DNA of 64,000 nucleotides from Bacteroidales bacterium (GCA_019429365.1 JAHYJD010000004.1:1-64000), one strand, 5' to 3'. Positions 1 through 9,664 are shown, counted from the first letter of the stretch. Made by a program: numbers and translations. The notes: generated by a model from the sequence alone, not told the origin.

Positions 1-234
1 GAGCTGAATTTCTTTGCAGATGCCGGGGTGGCCTGGCAGGGCGGGCAGACCATCACGCTGAACCCCGACAATGTGAGAGACCCCAATATGCGTTTCCCGT
101 ATTTCTCCATTGGGTCTTCTTTGCGGATAAATGTTTTTGGTGCCCTTATCCTGGAACCCTTCTATGCTATGCCATTCCAGACAGGTGGCCCAAGCAAGGG
201 GGTGTGGGGATTTAATTTCCTGCCGGGATGGTAA
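1..234 (+). CDS. Outer-membrane beta-barrel protein, C-terminal end (partial)
   Basis: The reading frame is open from base 1 and stops at 232-234, so only the last 77 residues of a longer protein are present. They alternate hydrophobic and polar residues and contain Asp-Ala-Gly and Gly-rich turns, ending in an aromatic residue (Trp). This is the pattern of the last strands of a BamA/TamA-like or other outer-membrane barrel. The exact family cannot be fixed from the fragment; a barrel of the surface-antigen type is the best guess. The gene is followed by about 100 bp of degenerate purine-rich sequence and then a terminator. Confidence 0.55.
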   Translation, partial: ELNFFADAGVAWQGGQTITLNPDNVRDPNMRFPYFSIGSSLRINVFGALILEPFYAMPFQTGGPSKGVWGFNFLPGW

Positions 235-341
235 GCTTAGAGAACCGGGCTCAGGGTTAGAGAAAAGGAAGTAGCGCTAGGAGGTAGCGGTAGGTAGAAG
301 AATTGGAAAATGAGAAATAAGAGGTGAGAGATGAGATAAAA

Positions 342-372
342 AAAGAGGCGATCCGGTTTGGGTCGCCTCTTT
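342..372. terminator. Bidirectional intrinsic terminator
   Basis: AAAGAGGCGATCC and GGTCGCCTCTTT form a GC-rich stem (one bulged T) around a short loop, flanked by A-runs on the left and T-rich sequence on the right. It lies between the converging outer-membrane gene (1-234) and the MFS gene (402-2081) and can serve both. Confidence 0.8.
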
Positions 373-401
373 CATTTTACCCGAAAGGGTTAAAAGAATC
401 A

Positions 402-2081
402 TTAGCCGTTCGAGGGCAGTTCAAGGCCGTAACCTTGTTCTTTGTCGGCTTGCTTAAGTTTGAAAGCAAGGAAAATAGAAATTACACCGCAGGCCACCAG
501 CATAAGGATTGGCCATGTGTAGTCGTAGTAAGGAAGCTCACCCTGCAGTTGGAGCAGCTTGATTTGGTCGGCAACTTCGCCGCCGGTGAGTCCGGTGGCC
601 AGCAGTCTTTCCCTGGTTTCGGCAATAGCACTAACCACAAAGGGGTTCACTTTGTAAAGCAAAGCGCCAATACCCCAGAAGAAGGCACCCAGGCCCCAGT
701 TTTGCACGGTGAACATGGTGGCATAGGCCGTACCCAGACGGTTCTCAGGAACGATCTTAGCTACCGAAGGCCACATAGCGGCAGGCACCAGCGAGAAGGC
801 AATACCAAGGCTCAGCAGGCCAAAATAGGCCAAAATGGGCGAATGGAAAATGGATAAGGACAAGTGGGCAAAAATAAGCAGGAGTGATCCGAGGATCATC
901 AGCGAGGCTGCCTTGCCCTTGCGGTCAACATAACTGCCGAAAATAGGCGTGAAGATAATGGTACCCAGCGGAATAAGTGAAGCAGTTTTTGGGCCGTTAA
1001 TTAGCCAAACACCCAGGGTGTCGCGTACCAGGAAAACCAAAATGGCAAAAACACCTATGATGGTAATAAGTGAAAGCCTTTTGGCGCTTTTTTCTTTGAG
1101 GTACTTTGGAACAAGGGTTACAGAAAGGGCAAAAATGAATATCACAACGTATACCATAGCACTTCCAAGTGCTTCGCTGCCAAAGGCCACAACGGTTGCA
1201 GAGGCTGGCAATACGTAACTGAAACCAAACTTATTTACCAGCAAGTCGGGAGCATATTGTATGAACGGGAATACCGCTGAGTAGAATGCTACGCAAAGCA
1301 GGGCAATATAAATGAACGATTTATTGGTAACCAGTTTCACCAGGTCAGAGAATTTGAAATCTTCGTCGGCGGCTTCTTCTTTTTCTTTCAAGACTCCGGC
1401 TGCCAGTTCCACATCTTCCCTGGCCAGTTCCTCGGTTCTGCGGGTTTTAACCTGCTTGTCGAGCTTTATGTCGAAGAACATGTAAATCAGGAAGAAAATG
1501 AGCGACATGCCAATAAGTGCAGCGGCAAAAACCACGGCAGGCGAAACGGTAACGCCAGCAATGTCGAGCGAAATGGCAATAGCCAGGGCGGAGCCCAAAC
1601 GGCCGAAGCCCATGTTGATAGCCATGGCAAGCGCAAGTTCATATCCCTTAAACCACTTCACAATGGTTCGGGTAACCACCACACAAACTACTTCGAGGCC
1701 CGAGCCAAAAAGAATACGGCCAACAATCAAGCCAGTAAGCACGCTCGATTTGTCGTCGCCAAAATAACCCATGGAGGCCAGCGCGGTAATGATCGCGCCC
1801 AGGGTGGCCAGGCCGCCAAAGGCCAGACCAGCAAGCCGGATACCCCATTTGTCGAGTATTATACCCCCGATAATGATCATACCGAAAATGTTGGCTATGG
1901 TGGTTAAACCAATGATCCTTCCGAACTCTTCGCTGTTAATGCCCAGGTCTGTCTCCATAAGGTCGCGTAGCGGAGAGAAGAAGTCCTGGAAATAATAAGT
2001 TGAGAACATTAAACTGCTCACCAGCACAAGCACCAGCCAACGGAGAGCCGGGGACTCATTCAGTAATTTTTGTCGTTGCAT
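402..2081 (-). CDS. MFS transporter
   Basis: This 559-residue polytopic protein has the layout of the major facilitator superfamily. The first membrane block has Asp-Lys-Trp-Gly between helices 2 and 3, the usual MFS loop. A charged cytoplasmic loop rich in Glu and Lys (around residues 205-250) separates the two six-helix halves, and a second loop with Asp-Arg-Lys-Gly-Lys follows the matching helix of the C-half. The N-terminus resembles the MFSD1-like group of Bacteroidota carriers. The substrate cannot be read from sequence. It is transcribed alone, with a -7 box TATTTTTG at 2119-2126, and ends at the shared terminator at 342-372. Confidence 0.85.
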   Translation of the reverse strand: MQRQKLLNESPALRWLVLVLVSSLMFSTYYFQDFFSPLRDLMETDLGINSEEFGRIIGLTTIANIFGMIIIGGIILDKWGIRLAGLAFGGLATLGAIITALASMGYFGDDKSSVLTGLIVGRILFGSGLEVVCVVVTRTIVKWFKGYELALAMAINMGFGRLGSALAIAISLDIAGVTVSPAVVFAAALIGMSLIFFLIYMFFDIKLDKQVKTRRTEELAREDVELAAGVLKEKEEAADEDFKFSDLVKLVTNKSFIYIALLCVAFYSAVFPFIQYAPDLLVNKFGFSYVLPASATVVAFGSEALGSAMVYVVIFIFALSVTLVPKYLKEKSAKRLSLITIIGVFAILVFLVRDTLGVWLINGPKTASLIPLGTIIFTPIFGSYVDRKGKAASLMILGSLLLIFAHLSLSIFHSPILAYFGLLSLGIAFSLVPAAMWPSVAKIVPENRLGTAYATMFTVQNWGLGAFFWGIGALLYKVNPFVVSAIAETRERLLATGLTGGEVADQIKLLQLQGELPYYDYTWPILMLVACGVISIFLAFKLKQADKEQGYGLELPSNG

Positions 2082-2118
2082 TGTCAGTTTTTGTTTGGTT
2101 TGTAAAAAAATGGAAGCA

Positions 2119-2126
2119 CAAAAATA
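2119..2126 (-). promoter_or_regulatory. Bacteroidota -7 box for the MFS gene
   Basis: The minus strand reads TATTTTTG, an exact TAnnTTTG match, 38 bp upstream of the start codon at 2081. No clear -33 TTG was found at the usual spacing. Confidence 0.5.
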
Positions 2127-2314
2127 GAAATTTTAGTGAACCATCGGGGTCGATTATGGCACAGGCTGTTAATTTTTTATCAGTCTTTTTTTAGGAAAAG
2201 GGTAAGTGGTCTTCTCTATATCTGGTTTTATTGCACAAATATGCAGGCAGGCCCGAATTATTGGCATTATTTGAAACATTTGAATGTTTAGCTGTCGTCA
2301 CATATTTTAATCTT

Positions 2315-2322
2315 TATATTTG
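2315..2322 (+). promoter_or_regulatory. Bacteroidota -7 box for the cysteine synthase gene
   Basis: TATATTTG matches TAnnTTTG and lies 32 bp before the ATG at 2355. Confidence 0.5.
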
Positions 2323-2354
2323 CAGAACAAAATGTTTTTTGAACAATCATTCGC

Positions 2355-3458
2355 ATGCAACAGGAAATAAAAAGGAGAATCCAGGGATTGTCGAGCCTAA
2401 TTGGCAATACCCCTTTACTGGCCATTTTTTTCAGGTATAGGGGCACTGATCGTGTCATTTATGCAAAACTTGAAAGCCTGAATATGACGGGCAGCATAAA
2501 GGACCGAATGGCTTTTCATATTTTAAAGAAAGCCATTGAAAGGAATGAACTTAAACCCGGACAAAGGATAATCGAAGCCACCAGCGGTAACACAGGTATT
2601 TCGTTCTCGGCCATAGGCAGAGCCCTTGGCTATCCGGTTACGGTTTATATGCCCAATTGGTTGAGTGCCGAACGCATTAACCTGATAAAAAGCTTAGGTT
2701 GCGAAATTGTTTTGGTCAGCAAGGAAGAAGGCGGGTTTCTGGGGAGTATTGAAAAGGCCGAAAAGCAAGCAAGGGAAGAGAACGGCTTTTTGCCCCGCCA
2801 ATTTTCAAACGAAGACAATGTGGAAGCCCATTACCTTACCACTGCCCCTGAACTCTGGTGGCAGCTCAGGTATCGTAATCTTCAGCCCGATGCCTTCGTT
2901 GCTGGTGTGGGCACTGGCGGTACGGTAATGGGGGTTGGTAAATTTCTGAAGGAACAGAATGAGGCCATTCAGGTCTGCCCGGTTGAACCTTCAAATTCAC
3001 CTACCCTTACCACAGGTTATAAAACAGGTAAACACAGGGTGCAGGGCATTTCTGATGAGTTCATACCCGCCATTGTTGATCTCAGCAAAACGGATAAGGT
3101 GATAAGCGTTGATGACGGCGACTCCATAATAATGGCCCAGAAACTAGCCCACCTTGGTATTGCAGTTGGTATCTCATCAGGAGCGAATTTCTTGGCCGCG
3201 CTGAAAGTCCAGGAAGAAATTGGGCATGAGAAGGTGGTGGTGACTGTTTTTGCCGACAGCAATAAAAAGTACCTGAGCACTGATTATATTAAAGAAGAAC
3301 CGGTGAACGATGATTTTCTTTCAACAGAAGTTGAACTAAATTATTTTTCATCCTTTAAGCGGGTGTGTTTCACCTGTTGCGATCCTGTTACTTGCGTCGA
3401 AGCAGTTTATAATAATGAGAAAGATATTAAACTCCCGCATTGCGCCCGCCGAGGGTGA
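2355..3458 (+). CDS. Cysteine synthase family protein (CysK/CysM) with Cys-rich tail
   Basis: A PLP-dependent fold-type II enzyme that probably makes cysteine from O-acetylserine (or phosphoserine) and sulfide. The PLP lysine is K49 in GSIKDR, the substrate loop is SGNTG at 77-81, and the phosphate-binding loop is GTGGT at 186-190. The SSG near 274-276 fits the PLP-nitrogen contact. The family is normally about 300-315 residues; this protein has 367. The extra 50 or so C-terminal residues carry five cysteines: C338, C341, C342, C347 and C363. That tail could bind a metal or cluster or act as a thiol relay; this is inference. The gene stands alone and is closed by a strong terminator. Confidence 0.88.
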   Translation: MQQEIKRRIQGLSSLIGNTPLLAIFFRYRGTDRVIYAKLESLNMTGSIKDRMAFHILKKAIERNELKPGQRIIEATSGNTGISFSAIGRALGYPVTVYMPNWLSAERINLIKSLGCEIVLVSKEEGGFLGSIEKAEKQAREENGFLPRQFSNEDNVEAHYLTTAPELWWQLRYRNLQPDAFVAGVGTGGTVMGVGKFLKEQNEAIQVCPVEPSNSPTLTTGYKTGKHRVQGISDEFIPAIVDLSKTDKVISVDDGDSIIMAQKLAHLGIAVGISSGANFLAALKVQEEIGHEKVVVTVFADSNKKYLSTDYIKEEPVNDDFLSTEVELNYFSSFKRVCFTCCDPVTCVEAVYNNEKDIKLPHCARRG

Positions 3459-3477
3459 TGCAATTTCTTAAGAAATA

Positions 3478-3518
3478 AAAAAATCCCCGGTAAGTTGAAT
3501 CCAATCCGGGGATTTTCT
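3478..3518. terminator. Bidirectional intrinsic terminator
   Basis: AAAATCCCCGG and CCGGGGATTTT form a perfect stem around a 15-nt loop. It sits between the converging cysteine synthase and POT transporter genes. Confidence 0.9.
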
Positions 3519-3543
3519 TTTTCAGGAAATCTGCAGAAGGCCA

Positions 3544-5076
3544 TTAATGCTCCCCATGCATTAGCTTGCGGATAAATGGAGTAAGAACCAGTGCCGCTAT
3601 GGCCAATGCAAAGGCAATAATGGCAATGCTTGAGAACACATTGGCGTAAGAAAGCAGGGTGCTGAAAGCTCCGCCACCCTTTTCGGCCACGATGTCGGGC
3701 GTAAGCCCAGTTACCCTAATGGTAACCTGCTCAAGGAAGCCACCGTTGCTGGTTACTTCCTGGGTGGTAAACCTGGCAATGAAGCCGGCAATGTAGTGTG
3801 CAAACGACATGCTGAGGAACCATACACCCATCATAAATGAAACCACCTTGGGCGGTGAGAGCCGCGTCACCATTGAAAGACCTATGGGACTAATGAACAG
3901 CTCACCAGTAGTAATGAAGAAATAGCCCACGATCAGAAACATAATGGGTACCTGTCCGGCTTCGCTGGCAAAGCGTGCGCCATAAGCAAAGATCAGGAAG
4001 CCCAGACCCAGTTGCGCAATACCGTAAGCAAATTTAAAGGGGGTGTAGGGGTTCATCTTTCGCATGGCCAGCCAGGTCCACAGCATGGAAAACGGGATGG
4101 CAAACACAATGATAAAGAAGGGGTTGATCATATTGGTTTGCGCGGCGTTCATAAACACCAGGTCCACGTTACGCTCGGCAAACAGGGTAATGGTACTGCC
4201 GGCTTGCTCGAAGAATGCCCAGAAGGTGGTGCTGAACAAGGCCAGGATAAAAATGGCAATGATCTTTTCGCGTTCTACACGTGTAATTTCAAAAAATGAC
4301 CTGCCGATAATGATTATCGACATGGCCAGGATAGAATAGAGCAGATAACCGGCCCACTCGCTCTTGAAAATAAGCATGGTGAGAAAAGGCACCGATGCCA
4401 CTGCCAGGATAATGGACCAGGCAGGCATGCTGATGCCGGCAATCTTCTTTCGGCTTTCTTCAGTTTCGGGGGCAAGACCCTTGCCTTCGAATGTGCCGTT
4501 ATTAATACCCAGCTGAAACACTGCCAATCCAAGGAGCATACCAACACCTGCCAGTCCGAATCCGTAAGACCAGCCATAGGCGTAAGCAATCCAGCCAACC
4601 GCCAGTGGCGACAGCCAGGCACCGATGTTAATACCCATATAGAAAATGGTAAAACCAGCATCACGACGCGGATCGCCCGGCTCATACAGGCTGCCAACCA
4701 TCGACGAAATATTGGGCTTGAAAAGGCCATTTCCGGTTACCAGAAAGCCAAGTCCTGCAAAGAAGAAGAGTTCGGCATCTATGGTCATCATAAACAAACC
4801 GATGGCCATCATGATACCCCCGCTTATTATTGATTTTCTATAACCCAGATAGCGGTCGGCAATCATGCCCCCGAGTACCGGGGTAGCATATACCAGGGCG
4901 CCGAAAGCCGCGTAGATTGCATAAGCCCGGGTGTCGGCCAGGTCTTGCGCCATATCGGCATATAATTTCTGAACAATGTAAAGCACCAGAACGGCCCGCA
5001 TACCATAGTAGCTGAACCTTTCCCACAACTCTGCAAAAAACAGGTAATAAAGAGCCTTTGGGTGTCCTTTTTTCAT
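3544..5076 (-). CDS. POT/PTR family proton-dependent oligopeptide transporter
   Basis: This 510-residue membrane protein imports di- and tripeptides with protons. The N-terminal ELWERFSYYGM sequence is the ExxERFxYYG proton-coupling motif of the POT family, in helix 1. The later GNGLFKPNISSMVG segment is the PTR2 signature. Length and about 14 predicted helices fit DtpA-type bacterial members. It is monocistronic with a -7 box TATCTTTG at 5120-5127. Peptide uptake agrees with a proteolytic Bacteroidota lifestyle. Confidence 0.93.
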   Translation of the reverse strand: MKKGHPKALYYLFFAELWERFSYYGMRAVLVLYIVQKLYADMAQDLADTRAYAIYAAFGALVYATPVLGGMIADRYLGYRKSIISGGIMMAIGLFMMTIDAELFFFAGLGFLVTGNGLFKPNISSMVGSLYEPGDPRRDAGFTIFYMGINIGAWLSPLAVGWIAYAYGWSYGFGLAGVGMLLGLAVFQLGINNGTFEGKGLAPETEESRKKIAGISMPAWSIILAVASVPFLTMLIFKSEWAGYLLYSILAMSIIIIGRSFFEITRVEREKIIAIFILALFSTTFWAFFEQAGSTITLFAERNVDLVFMNAAQTNMINPFFIIVFAIPFSMLWTWLAMRKMNPYTPFKFAYGIAQLGLGFLIFAYGARFASEAGQVPIMFLIVGYFFITTGELFISPIGLSMVTRLSPPKVVSFMMGVWFLSMSFAHYIAGFIARFTTQEVTSNGGFLEQVTIRVTGLTPDIVAEKGGGAFSTLLSYANVFSSIAIIAFALAIAALVLTPFIRKLMHGEH

Positions 5077-5119
5077 AAATGTAGAAGATTAGTTATGTTA
5101 ATGATTGAATTTTAGTTGG

Positions 5120-5127
5120 CAAAGATA
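5120..5127 (-). promoter_or_regulatory. Bacteroidota -7 box for the POT transporter
   Basis: The minus strand reads TATCTTTG, 43 bp upstream of the start at 5076. The rest of the 265-bp gap to 5341 is AT-rich, with no further feature recognised. Confidence 0.45.
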
Positions 5128-5341
5128 ATATAAAAATTATTTATTAATTTCTGAAATAATTGTAATTCAATCTATAGCAAAATATTTTCTATAAAAAACA
5201 TTGCAATTCCCGATAAAAAATTTGATTTAAACTCACAATGTATTCTCTGGCAGAAGTTTGCCAATCAGGTAATTTTAATGAAACCTTGGTTCTGGGAAGC
5301 CAAAGATCACCCTCCTAAAATCATCAATCCTAATTCATAAA

Positions 5342-7468
5342 TCAGAATCTGATTCTCATCTGGGCTTTGATTTCGGTGCGGGTGTTGCCCTCGATCAGGT
5401 CGAGGCCGCTGCCTGAGCTGTCGCGGTTCGAGTACCAGGTCTGTGCCAGTCGGGCATACAGGTCGATGTTGCGGCTGAGTCGGTAGCGAACCAGCACGTA
5501 AGCCCTGGAGCCTCTGTCGGCATAAAAGGGGAAGGAGAAAGCATAAAGCACATCGTTTTCATAAACGTAGATGCGCGAATCGAAGCCATCGGTGTCGAAC
5601 AGGGCATAACGAAGGGTGACGGCCAGGGGGCTGCTAAGGCTTCGATAAATCACATCCTGATAGATGGCATATCCTTTTTCCTTTCTTTCACCAAAGCGAA
5701 AATCGACGAGCTCAATGCGGTTTCGCAAGGTGAAGGAAGGGGATATGGGGTAGCTGATATGAAAACGGTAGTTTTGGCGCACCACGTCTTCGAGGTGGCG
5801 CATCATGTCAGGGTCCTGGCTGTTGAGGGGCTTGTTCTTGATGCGGTAGCGGGCATACATCTCTGTGCCGCGGCTGGGGCGGTAGTTTACCTGCACCAGG
5901 TATTCGTAACCCTTGCTGGGAAGATAGGTGCGGAACTTCATCCAGGGAAAAGAAAAATGATCGGCATAGGCAGAGATGCGCCACTGCTGCGATAGCCTTG
6001 CATTAATGCCCAGGTAGAGGCCATCTTCGTTCACCACCCGGGTGTTTTCGCTGAAGGCCGCCGCAAAAAGCGACTGGTAGTCCTTGCTGAACTTGCGATG
6101 CAGCAAGGCCAGAGACAGCCTGGGGTCGAGGCTCATCATCACCCCATTAAGGAAGGCATAACCGCCGTTTTCGCTCATGGCAGCCTCTCCAAAGAAGTTG
6201 AAATTTCGGCTGATATAATTGTAGTCAAAACCAAAGTTGGTGTTGGTGCGATCATTAAAGTCAAACTGATTGTAAAAAGAGAGGTTGCGTTGAAACTCTG
6301 CACCCAGCTCCATGCGGTATGCGGTTGCACCCAGGCTCAGGTTGTTGCGCTTCCAGGCCAGGTGGCCGCCGTATACACTTTCATGCACGGCATTTTTATT
6401 TTCAAGTTCGCGCGGGGTGCGGTGCAGACCGGTTTGCTGCAAACTGGTAATCACCAGTGCTTCGCCCGTTACGGTGTCCATTTCGAGCACGTTGGCATCG
6501 CGGCCTTTCGACGAGAAGAAGCCCGTAAGCTCAAAATCGCCGAAACCCACTGTAACGCCGGTGCCACGCATGAAGTTATTCTCGTCTACCGAGGTGTAGG
6601 GTCGCAAGCCAAGTCCGTTTTTCTTCACATCCACGGCTTCGCCGCTTTTTCCGAAGGCCAGTCCTGACCACAGCGTGAGTCCCTGCCCGAACTGCACCTG
6701 GAAGTCGCCCACCACCGCTGCGCGCAGCCTGCCAAAGTCGCGTACATATACATGCCCGGAATAATAGTCGAAACCATTGGGCTGGGTGCCCCTGAAAAAC
6801 TCTTCGCCCGGGTCTTTTTCGGCGGTCATGCCTATGCTTATGTTGTTGTAATAAGTGAATCGGTAGCGCGAATACAGTCTGAAGGGGCTGCCCAGGTAGC
6901 GGGCGTTGGGGTTGGCTTCCAGTTCTTCTGGATCAATGGGACTGAAGCCGCGCTGCTCCTCGAGCAATTGCTGGTAACGAAGAAAAAACTGGCTGTTGCC
7001 TTCGCGCAGCATATCGTCGAGGCGAAAATGCCGTCTGAAACGCTCTTCGGCCACCGTAACGTATGGCTGCAAAAGTTGGATGGTTTCCAGATCGAAACCT
7101 TCCACACTCTGCAGCTCGTAAATACTTAGCAAGCGGCCAAACATGCTGATGTGATTCAGCAGGTTGTTAATCTGAATATCGTTGAGGAAGAATAAGCGCC
7201 TGAGGTCGTCGGCGCTGGCAAAGTTGAGGTTTATGGGGTTGCGCAGAAACACTTCGAGCTCTTCGATCAGTTCTGAATAATCGAGCTCTTCTTCGGCCTC
7301 CTCGGCCAGGCTTTCGATGCGCTGCTGGAAAAGTTCTTCGTTAACGGGAGGCGGCTGCAGGGTGTCAGGTGCTTCGGGCACCTGGGCAAAAGCCCCGTTA
7401 AAGCCCGCCGAAAGCAAAAAAGCCAGGACGAAAACTGAAGGTATATTTTTCGGGAGCGAAAACCTCAT
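5342..7468 (-). CDS. Helix-hairpin-helix domain outer-membrane protein
   Basis: A 708-residue exported protein. It has a signal peptide (to about residue 28, ending AFA). An acidic stretch is followed by ComEA-like helix-hairpin-helix repeats (about 70-135; note NLNFASADDLRRL and the later SVEGFDLETI). The long remainder looks like antiparallel beta-barrel strands with many Tyr/Arg pairs and ends in RIRF. Such HHH-barrel proteins are widespread in Bacteroidota but unassigned in function. It follows the gene at 7481-8302 with a 12-bp gap, so the two are almost certainly co-transcribed. Confidence 0.8.
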   Translation of the reverse strand: MRFSLPKNIPSVFVLAFLLSAGFNGAFAQVPEAPDTLQPPPVNEELFQQRIESLAEEAEEELDYSELIEELEVFLRNPINLNFASADDLRRLFFLNDIQINNLLNHISMFGRLLSIYELQSVEGFDLETIQLLQPYVTVAEERFRRHFRLDDMLREGNSQFFLRYQQLLEEQRGFSPIDPEELEANPNARYLGSPFRLYSRYRFTYYNNISIGMTAEKDPGEEFFRGTQPNGFDYYSGHVYVRDFGRLRAAVVGDFQVQFGQGLTLWSGLAFGKSGEAVDVKKNGLGLRPYTSVDENNFMRGTGVTVGFGDFELTGFFSSKGRDANVLEMDTVTGEALVITSLQQTGLHRTPRELENKNAVHESVYGGHLAWKRNNLSLGATAYRMELGAEFQRNLSFYNQFDFNDRTNTNFGFDYNYISRNFNFFGEAAMSENGGYAFLNGVMMSLDPRLSLALLHRKFSKDYQSLFAAAFSENTRVVNEDGLYLGINARLSQQWRISAYADHFSFPWMKFRTYLPSKGYEYLVQVNYRPSRGTEMYARYRIKNKPLNSQDPDMMRHLEDVVRQNYRFHISYPISPSFTLRNRIELVDFRFGERKEKGYAIYQDVIYRSLSSPLAVTLRYALFDTDGFDSRIYVYENDVLYAFSFPFYADRGSRAYVLVRYRLSRNIDLYARLAQTWYSNRDSSGSGLDLIEGNTRTEIKAQMRIRF

Positions 7469-7480
7469 TTTCTTCTTTGA

Positions 7481-8302
7481 TTATTTGAATTCGTAAATGA
7501 GGCTTGCCTGCGGCGAATAGCCCAGCACATGGTGAAATGAAGTGGCCAGGTCGATTCGGAGGTTGCCCAGCACCATGCCGAATCCAAAGGCGTTGGTGGT
7601 GGGGTTGGTGCCCAGACCACCACGCAGGTAAATATTTTCGGTAATGCCATATTCAAGACCTACCCTGAAAACCGGTTCGCGCTCCAGGTCCTTTTCAGTT
7701 TCAAAACTAAGCAATACCCTTTCGGAGAAGGTGTAAGCGAAGCCCATCCGGAAAATGGCAGGGATGCGCTCGTCGTTAAACTCGGCAATCTTCGCCCGGG
7801 TAGGATTGAAAATATGTGCCCCGATTTGCAGGCCGGGAATCAGTTCGTAGATCATACCTAGTTCTGCTGCCAGGTTGCCGGCACTGCCATAGCCCTCGCC
7901 AATAAAGGTGTAAAGGTAATTGAGCTGCACCCCAGCCGAAAGGCGATCGCCAAAACTTCTGGCGTAAGCCACCCCAATCTTGCTTTCATGATACTGCGAA
8001 TAACCAAAGTAAGTGACACTCATTCCGAACACGCCGCTGGCAGCCGGCAGGGCAAATGCCGCGGCACCCAAACCCATTTCTTTTGTCAGGTAGCGATTTT
8101 CGAAATAAAAGCCACCTGCTGCATATTGCTGACGGGCCAGCCCGGCCTGGTTGTGGCTAAGCGCCCAGAAATCGTAAACGGCCACGGCGGAATTCCCCAT
8201 GCCAGCCTGTCTTCCCCCGAAAGGGAAATTATCGTTGGCAGCATACAAAGGGGTACTGAAAATTACCAGGAATAAGAGTAAAGGCCTAAAAACCTGCTTC
8301 AT
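7481..8302 (-). CDS. PorV/PorQ-like outer-membrane barrel protein
   Basis: A 273-residue protein with a signal peptide (about residues 1-21) and a FadL-related small barrel pattern. The ARQAGMGN-like start of the mature part (GGRQAGMGNSAVAVYD) is typical of the PorV/PorQ/UPF0164 group in Bacteroidota, some of which serve type IX secretion. No other secretion gene lies near, so a direct T9SS role is not claimed. It is the first gene of the two-gene operon with the HHH protein. Confidence 0.65.
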   Translation of the reverse strand: MKQVFRPLLLFLVIFSTPLYAANDNFPFGGRQAGMGNSAVAVYDFWALSHNQAGLARQQYAAGGFYFENRYLTKEMGLGAAAFALPAASGVFGMSVTYFGYSQYHESKIGVAYARSFGDRLSAGVQLNYLYTFIGEGYGSAGNLAAELGMIYELIPGLQIGAHIFNPTRAKIAEFNDERIPAIFRMGFAYTFSERVLLSFETEKDLEREPVFRVGLEYGITENIYLRGGLGTNPTTNAFGFGMVLGNLRIDLATSFHHVLGYSPQASLIYEFK

Positions 8303-8413
8303 CTATTGCGCTTTGGTTAGTTGTTTTAGAGCCACAAGGCCCATTCTTTGAAGTGCAAGATAAATAAAAATTGCTTTTTAAAAAAATACAGCGCTATGTC
8401 AAGCAAAAAAGAA

Positions 8414-8462
8414 ACCGTAACGGTTTGGTGAAAGGCGGGATTTGCCTTTCAAACCGTTACGG
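8414..8462. terminator. Long inverted repeat, probable terminator
   Basis: CCGTAACGGTTT...GAAAGG pairs with CCTTTCAAACCGTTACGG, giving about 18 bp of stem with a 3-nt bulge. On the minus strand it lies just past the purE stop (8483). There is no long T-run on that side, only AAAAAAG on the plus-strand left flank, which becomes CTTTTTT for minus transcripts. Confidence 0.7.
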
Positions 8463-8482
8463 CTTAATCAATGGAATAAGGC

Positions 8483-8992
8483 TTATACCCTATACTTGAA
8501 ATTATGTTTTTTCAGATCCTTGTTGGCTTTTACCACTTTGCTGCGTAGATTCTCTTTAAAGCTCATCAGCCGTTGTTGAATGTCCTGGTCGGATTGTGCC
8601 AGGATCTGTGCGGCCAGAATGCCGGCATTGCGGGCGCCGTCTAAACCTACGGTTGCCACAGGAATGCCGGGAGGCATCTGGAGGATGGAGAGTATGCTGT
8701 CCCAGCCATCGATGCTAATGGAAGAGCGCACCGGAACGCCAATTACGGGCAGAATGGTGAAAGCGGCTACCACACCGGGCAAATGGGCTGCCCCGCCGGC
8801 ACCGGCAATAATCACTTTTACGCCGCGTTTATGGGCGTTGGATGCAAAATCAGCCACCAGCTCAGGAGTACGGTGGGCAGAAAGGGCGTTCAGCTCAAAC
8901 GGAATCTCCAGCTCATCAAAAAATTTGGCGGCTTCTTCCATAACGGGCATGTCGGAAGTGCTGCCCATAATAATGCTCACAAGAGGTTGCAT
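8483..8992 (-). CDS. purE: N5-carboxyaminoimidazole ribonucleotide mutase
   Basis: PurE (169 residues) converts N5-CAIR to CAIR in purine synthesis. The signature elements are present in order: MGSTSDMPVM (phosphate loop), SAHRTP (catalytic His), IAGAGGAAHLPGVVAA, and GVPV followed by a Ser-rich stretch. The length is that of the bacterial class I mutase. No purK is adjacent. A -7 box TATTTTTG lies at 9020-9027 on the minus strand, 28 bp upstream. Confidence 0.95.
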   Translation of the reverse strand: MQPLVSIIMGSTSDMPVMEEAAKFFDELEIPFELNALSAHRTPELVADFASNAHKRGVKVIIAGAGGAAHLPGVVAAFTILPVIGVPVRSSISIDGWDSILSILQMPPGIPVATVGLDGARNAGILAAQILAQSDQDIQQRLMSFKENLRSKVVKANKDLKKHNFKYRV

Positions 8993-9019
8993 GGGTTATT
9001 GGGTTTGGGGTTTGAGATG

Positions 9020-9027
9020 CAAAAATA
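9020..9027 (-). promoter_or_regulatory. Bacteroidota -7 box for purE
   Basis: The minus strand reads TATTTTTG, upstream of the purE start at 8992. It sits inside a short degenerate GGGTTTGGGGTTTG-type repeat tract. Confidence 0.45.
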
Positions 9028-9202
9028 GGGAAAAAGTCGGAAGTCGGAAGCCGCAAGAAAAATGGCCTGATTGTTTTCAATGAAACTACCAGGCCGGAAA
9101 AAGATAAGATTCTTTGTCTATTGCTCAGCCATGGCATTAAGGCATTTCACCCACCCGGCAGCAGGTGGTAAGCTTTTTAACCAAATGCTAACGCGGAAAG
9201 AT

Positions 9203-9664
9203 TCATTCTTTCAGAGCAGGAATAACCAGCATTTGTCCGGGATAAATCAAATCCGGATCTTTCAGCATAGGCTTGTTGGCCTCGAAAATTACAGGATATT
9301 TGTTGGCATTGCCATAAAACTGTTTGGCAATTTTCGACAAAGTGTCACCCTTTTGAACGGTGTAAAACTGTTCTTGCGGTTTTGCCCCTTCGGGAGGATT
9401 TTTTACCTCCAAAAGGTCTTCCACCTCCGAGATACCTTCAATATTGCCGGCCGCCACAATAATCCTGTTTTTAATCTCAAGGGTGTCCACTTTCCCCGAA
9501 AGGGTAAGTCGCTCCCCGTTGAGCGAGAATTGCAGGTCTTCCACCAGGAAGCCATATCTTTTCACGTGCTCACGAATCAGTTCGGCCCTGTCTGCTTCTT
9601 TAATGTCTTCCTTTTTGCCCAGCACTTTGGCGCCGGCTCCTCTTAAAAATGATAACAATCCCAT
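9203..9664 (-). CDS. BON and LysM domain protein (Kbp/YgaU-like)
   Basis: This 153-residue protein has a BON domain (about residues 25-90) followed by a LysM domain (about 98-150, with YTVQKGDTLSKIAKQFYG and the closing YPGQMLVIP). This is the architecture and length of E. coli Kbp/YgaU, a potassium-binding stress protein that works in the cytoplasm despite its LysM. No signal peptide is visible here, which agrees. A dodecin gene follows upstream on the same strand (9692-9895) with a 27-bp gap. Confidence 0.88.
   Translation of the reverse strand: MGLLSFLRGAGAKVLGKKEDIKEADRAELIREHVKRYGFLVEDLQFSLNGERLTLSGKVDTLEIKNRIIVAAGNIEGISEVEDLLEVKNPPEGAKPQEQFYTVQKGDTLSKIAKQFYGNANKYPVIFEANKPMLKDPDLIYPGQMLVIPALKE

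Noticed and set aside
324..857. 177-residue plus-strand frame over the end of the MFS gene
   Set aside because: It begins inside the terminator and runs antisense to the MFS coding sequence.
6098..6667. 189-residue plus-strand frame opposite the HHH barrel gene
   Set aside because: Shadow of a long, well-supported minus-strand gene.
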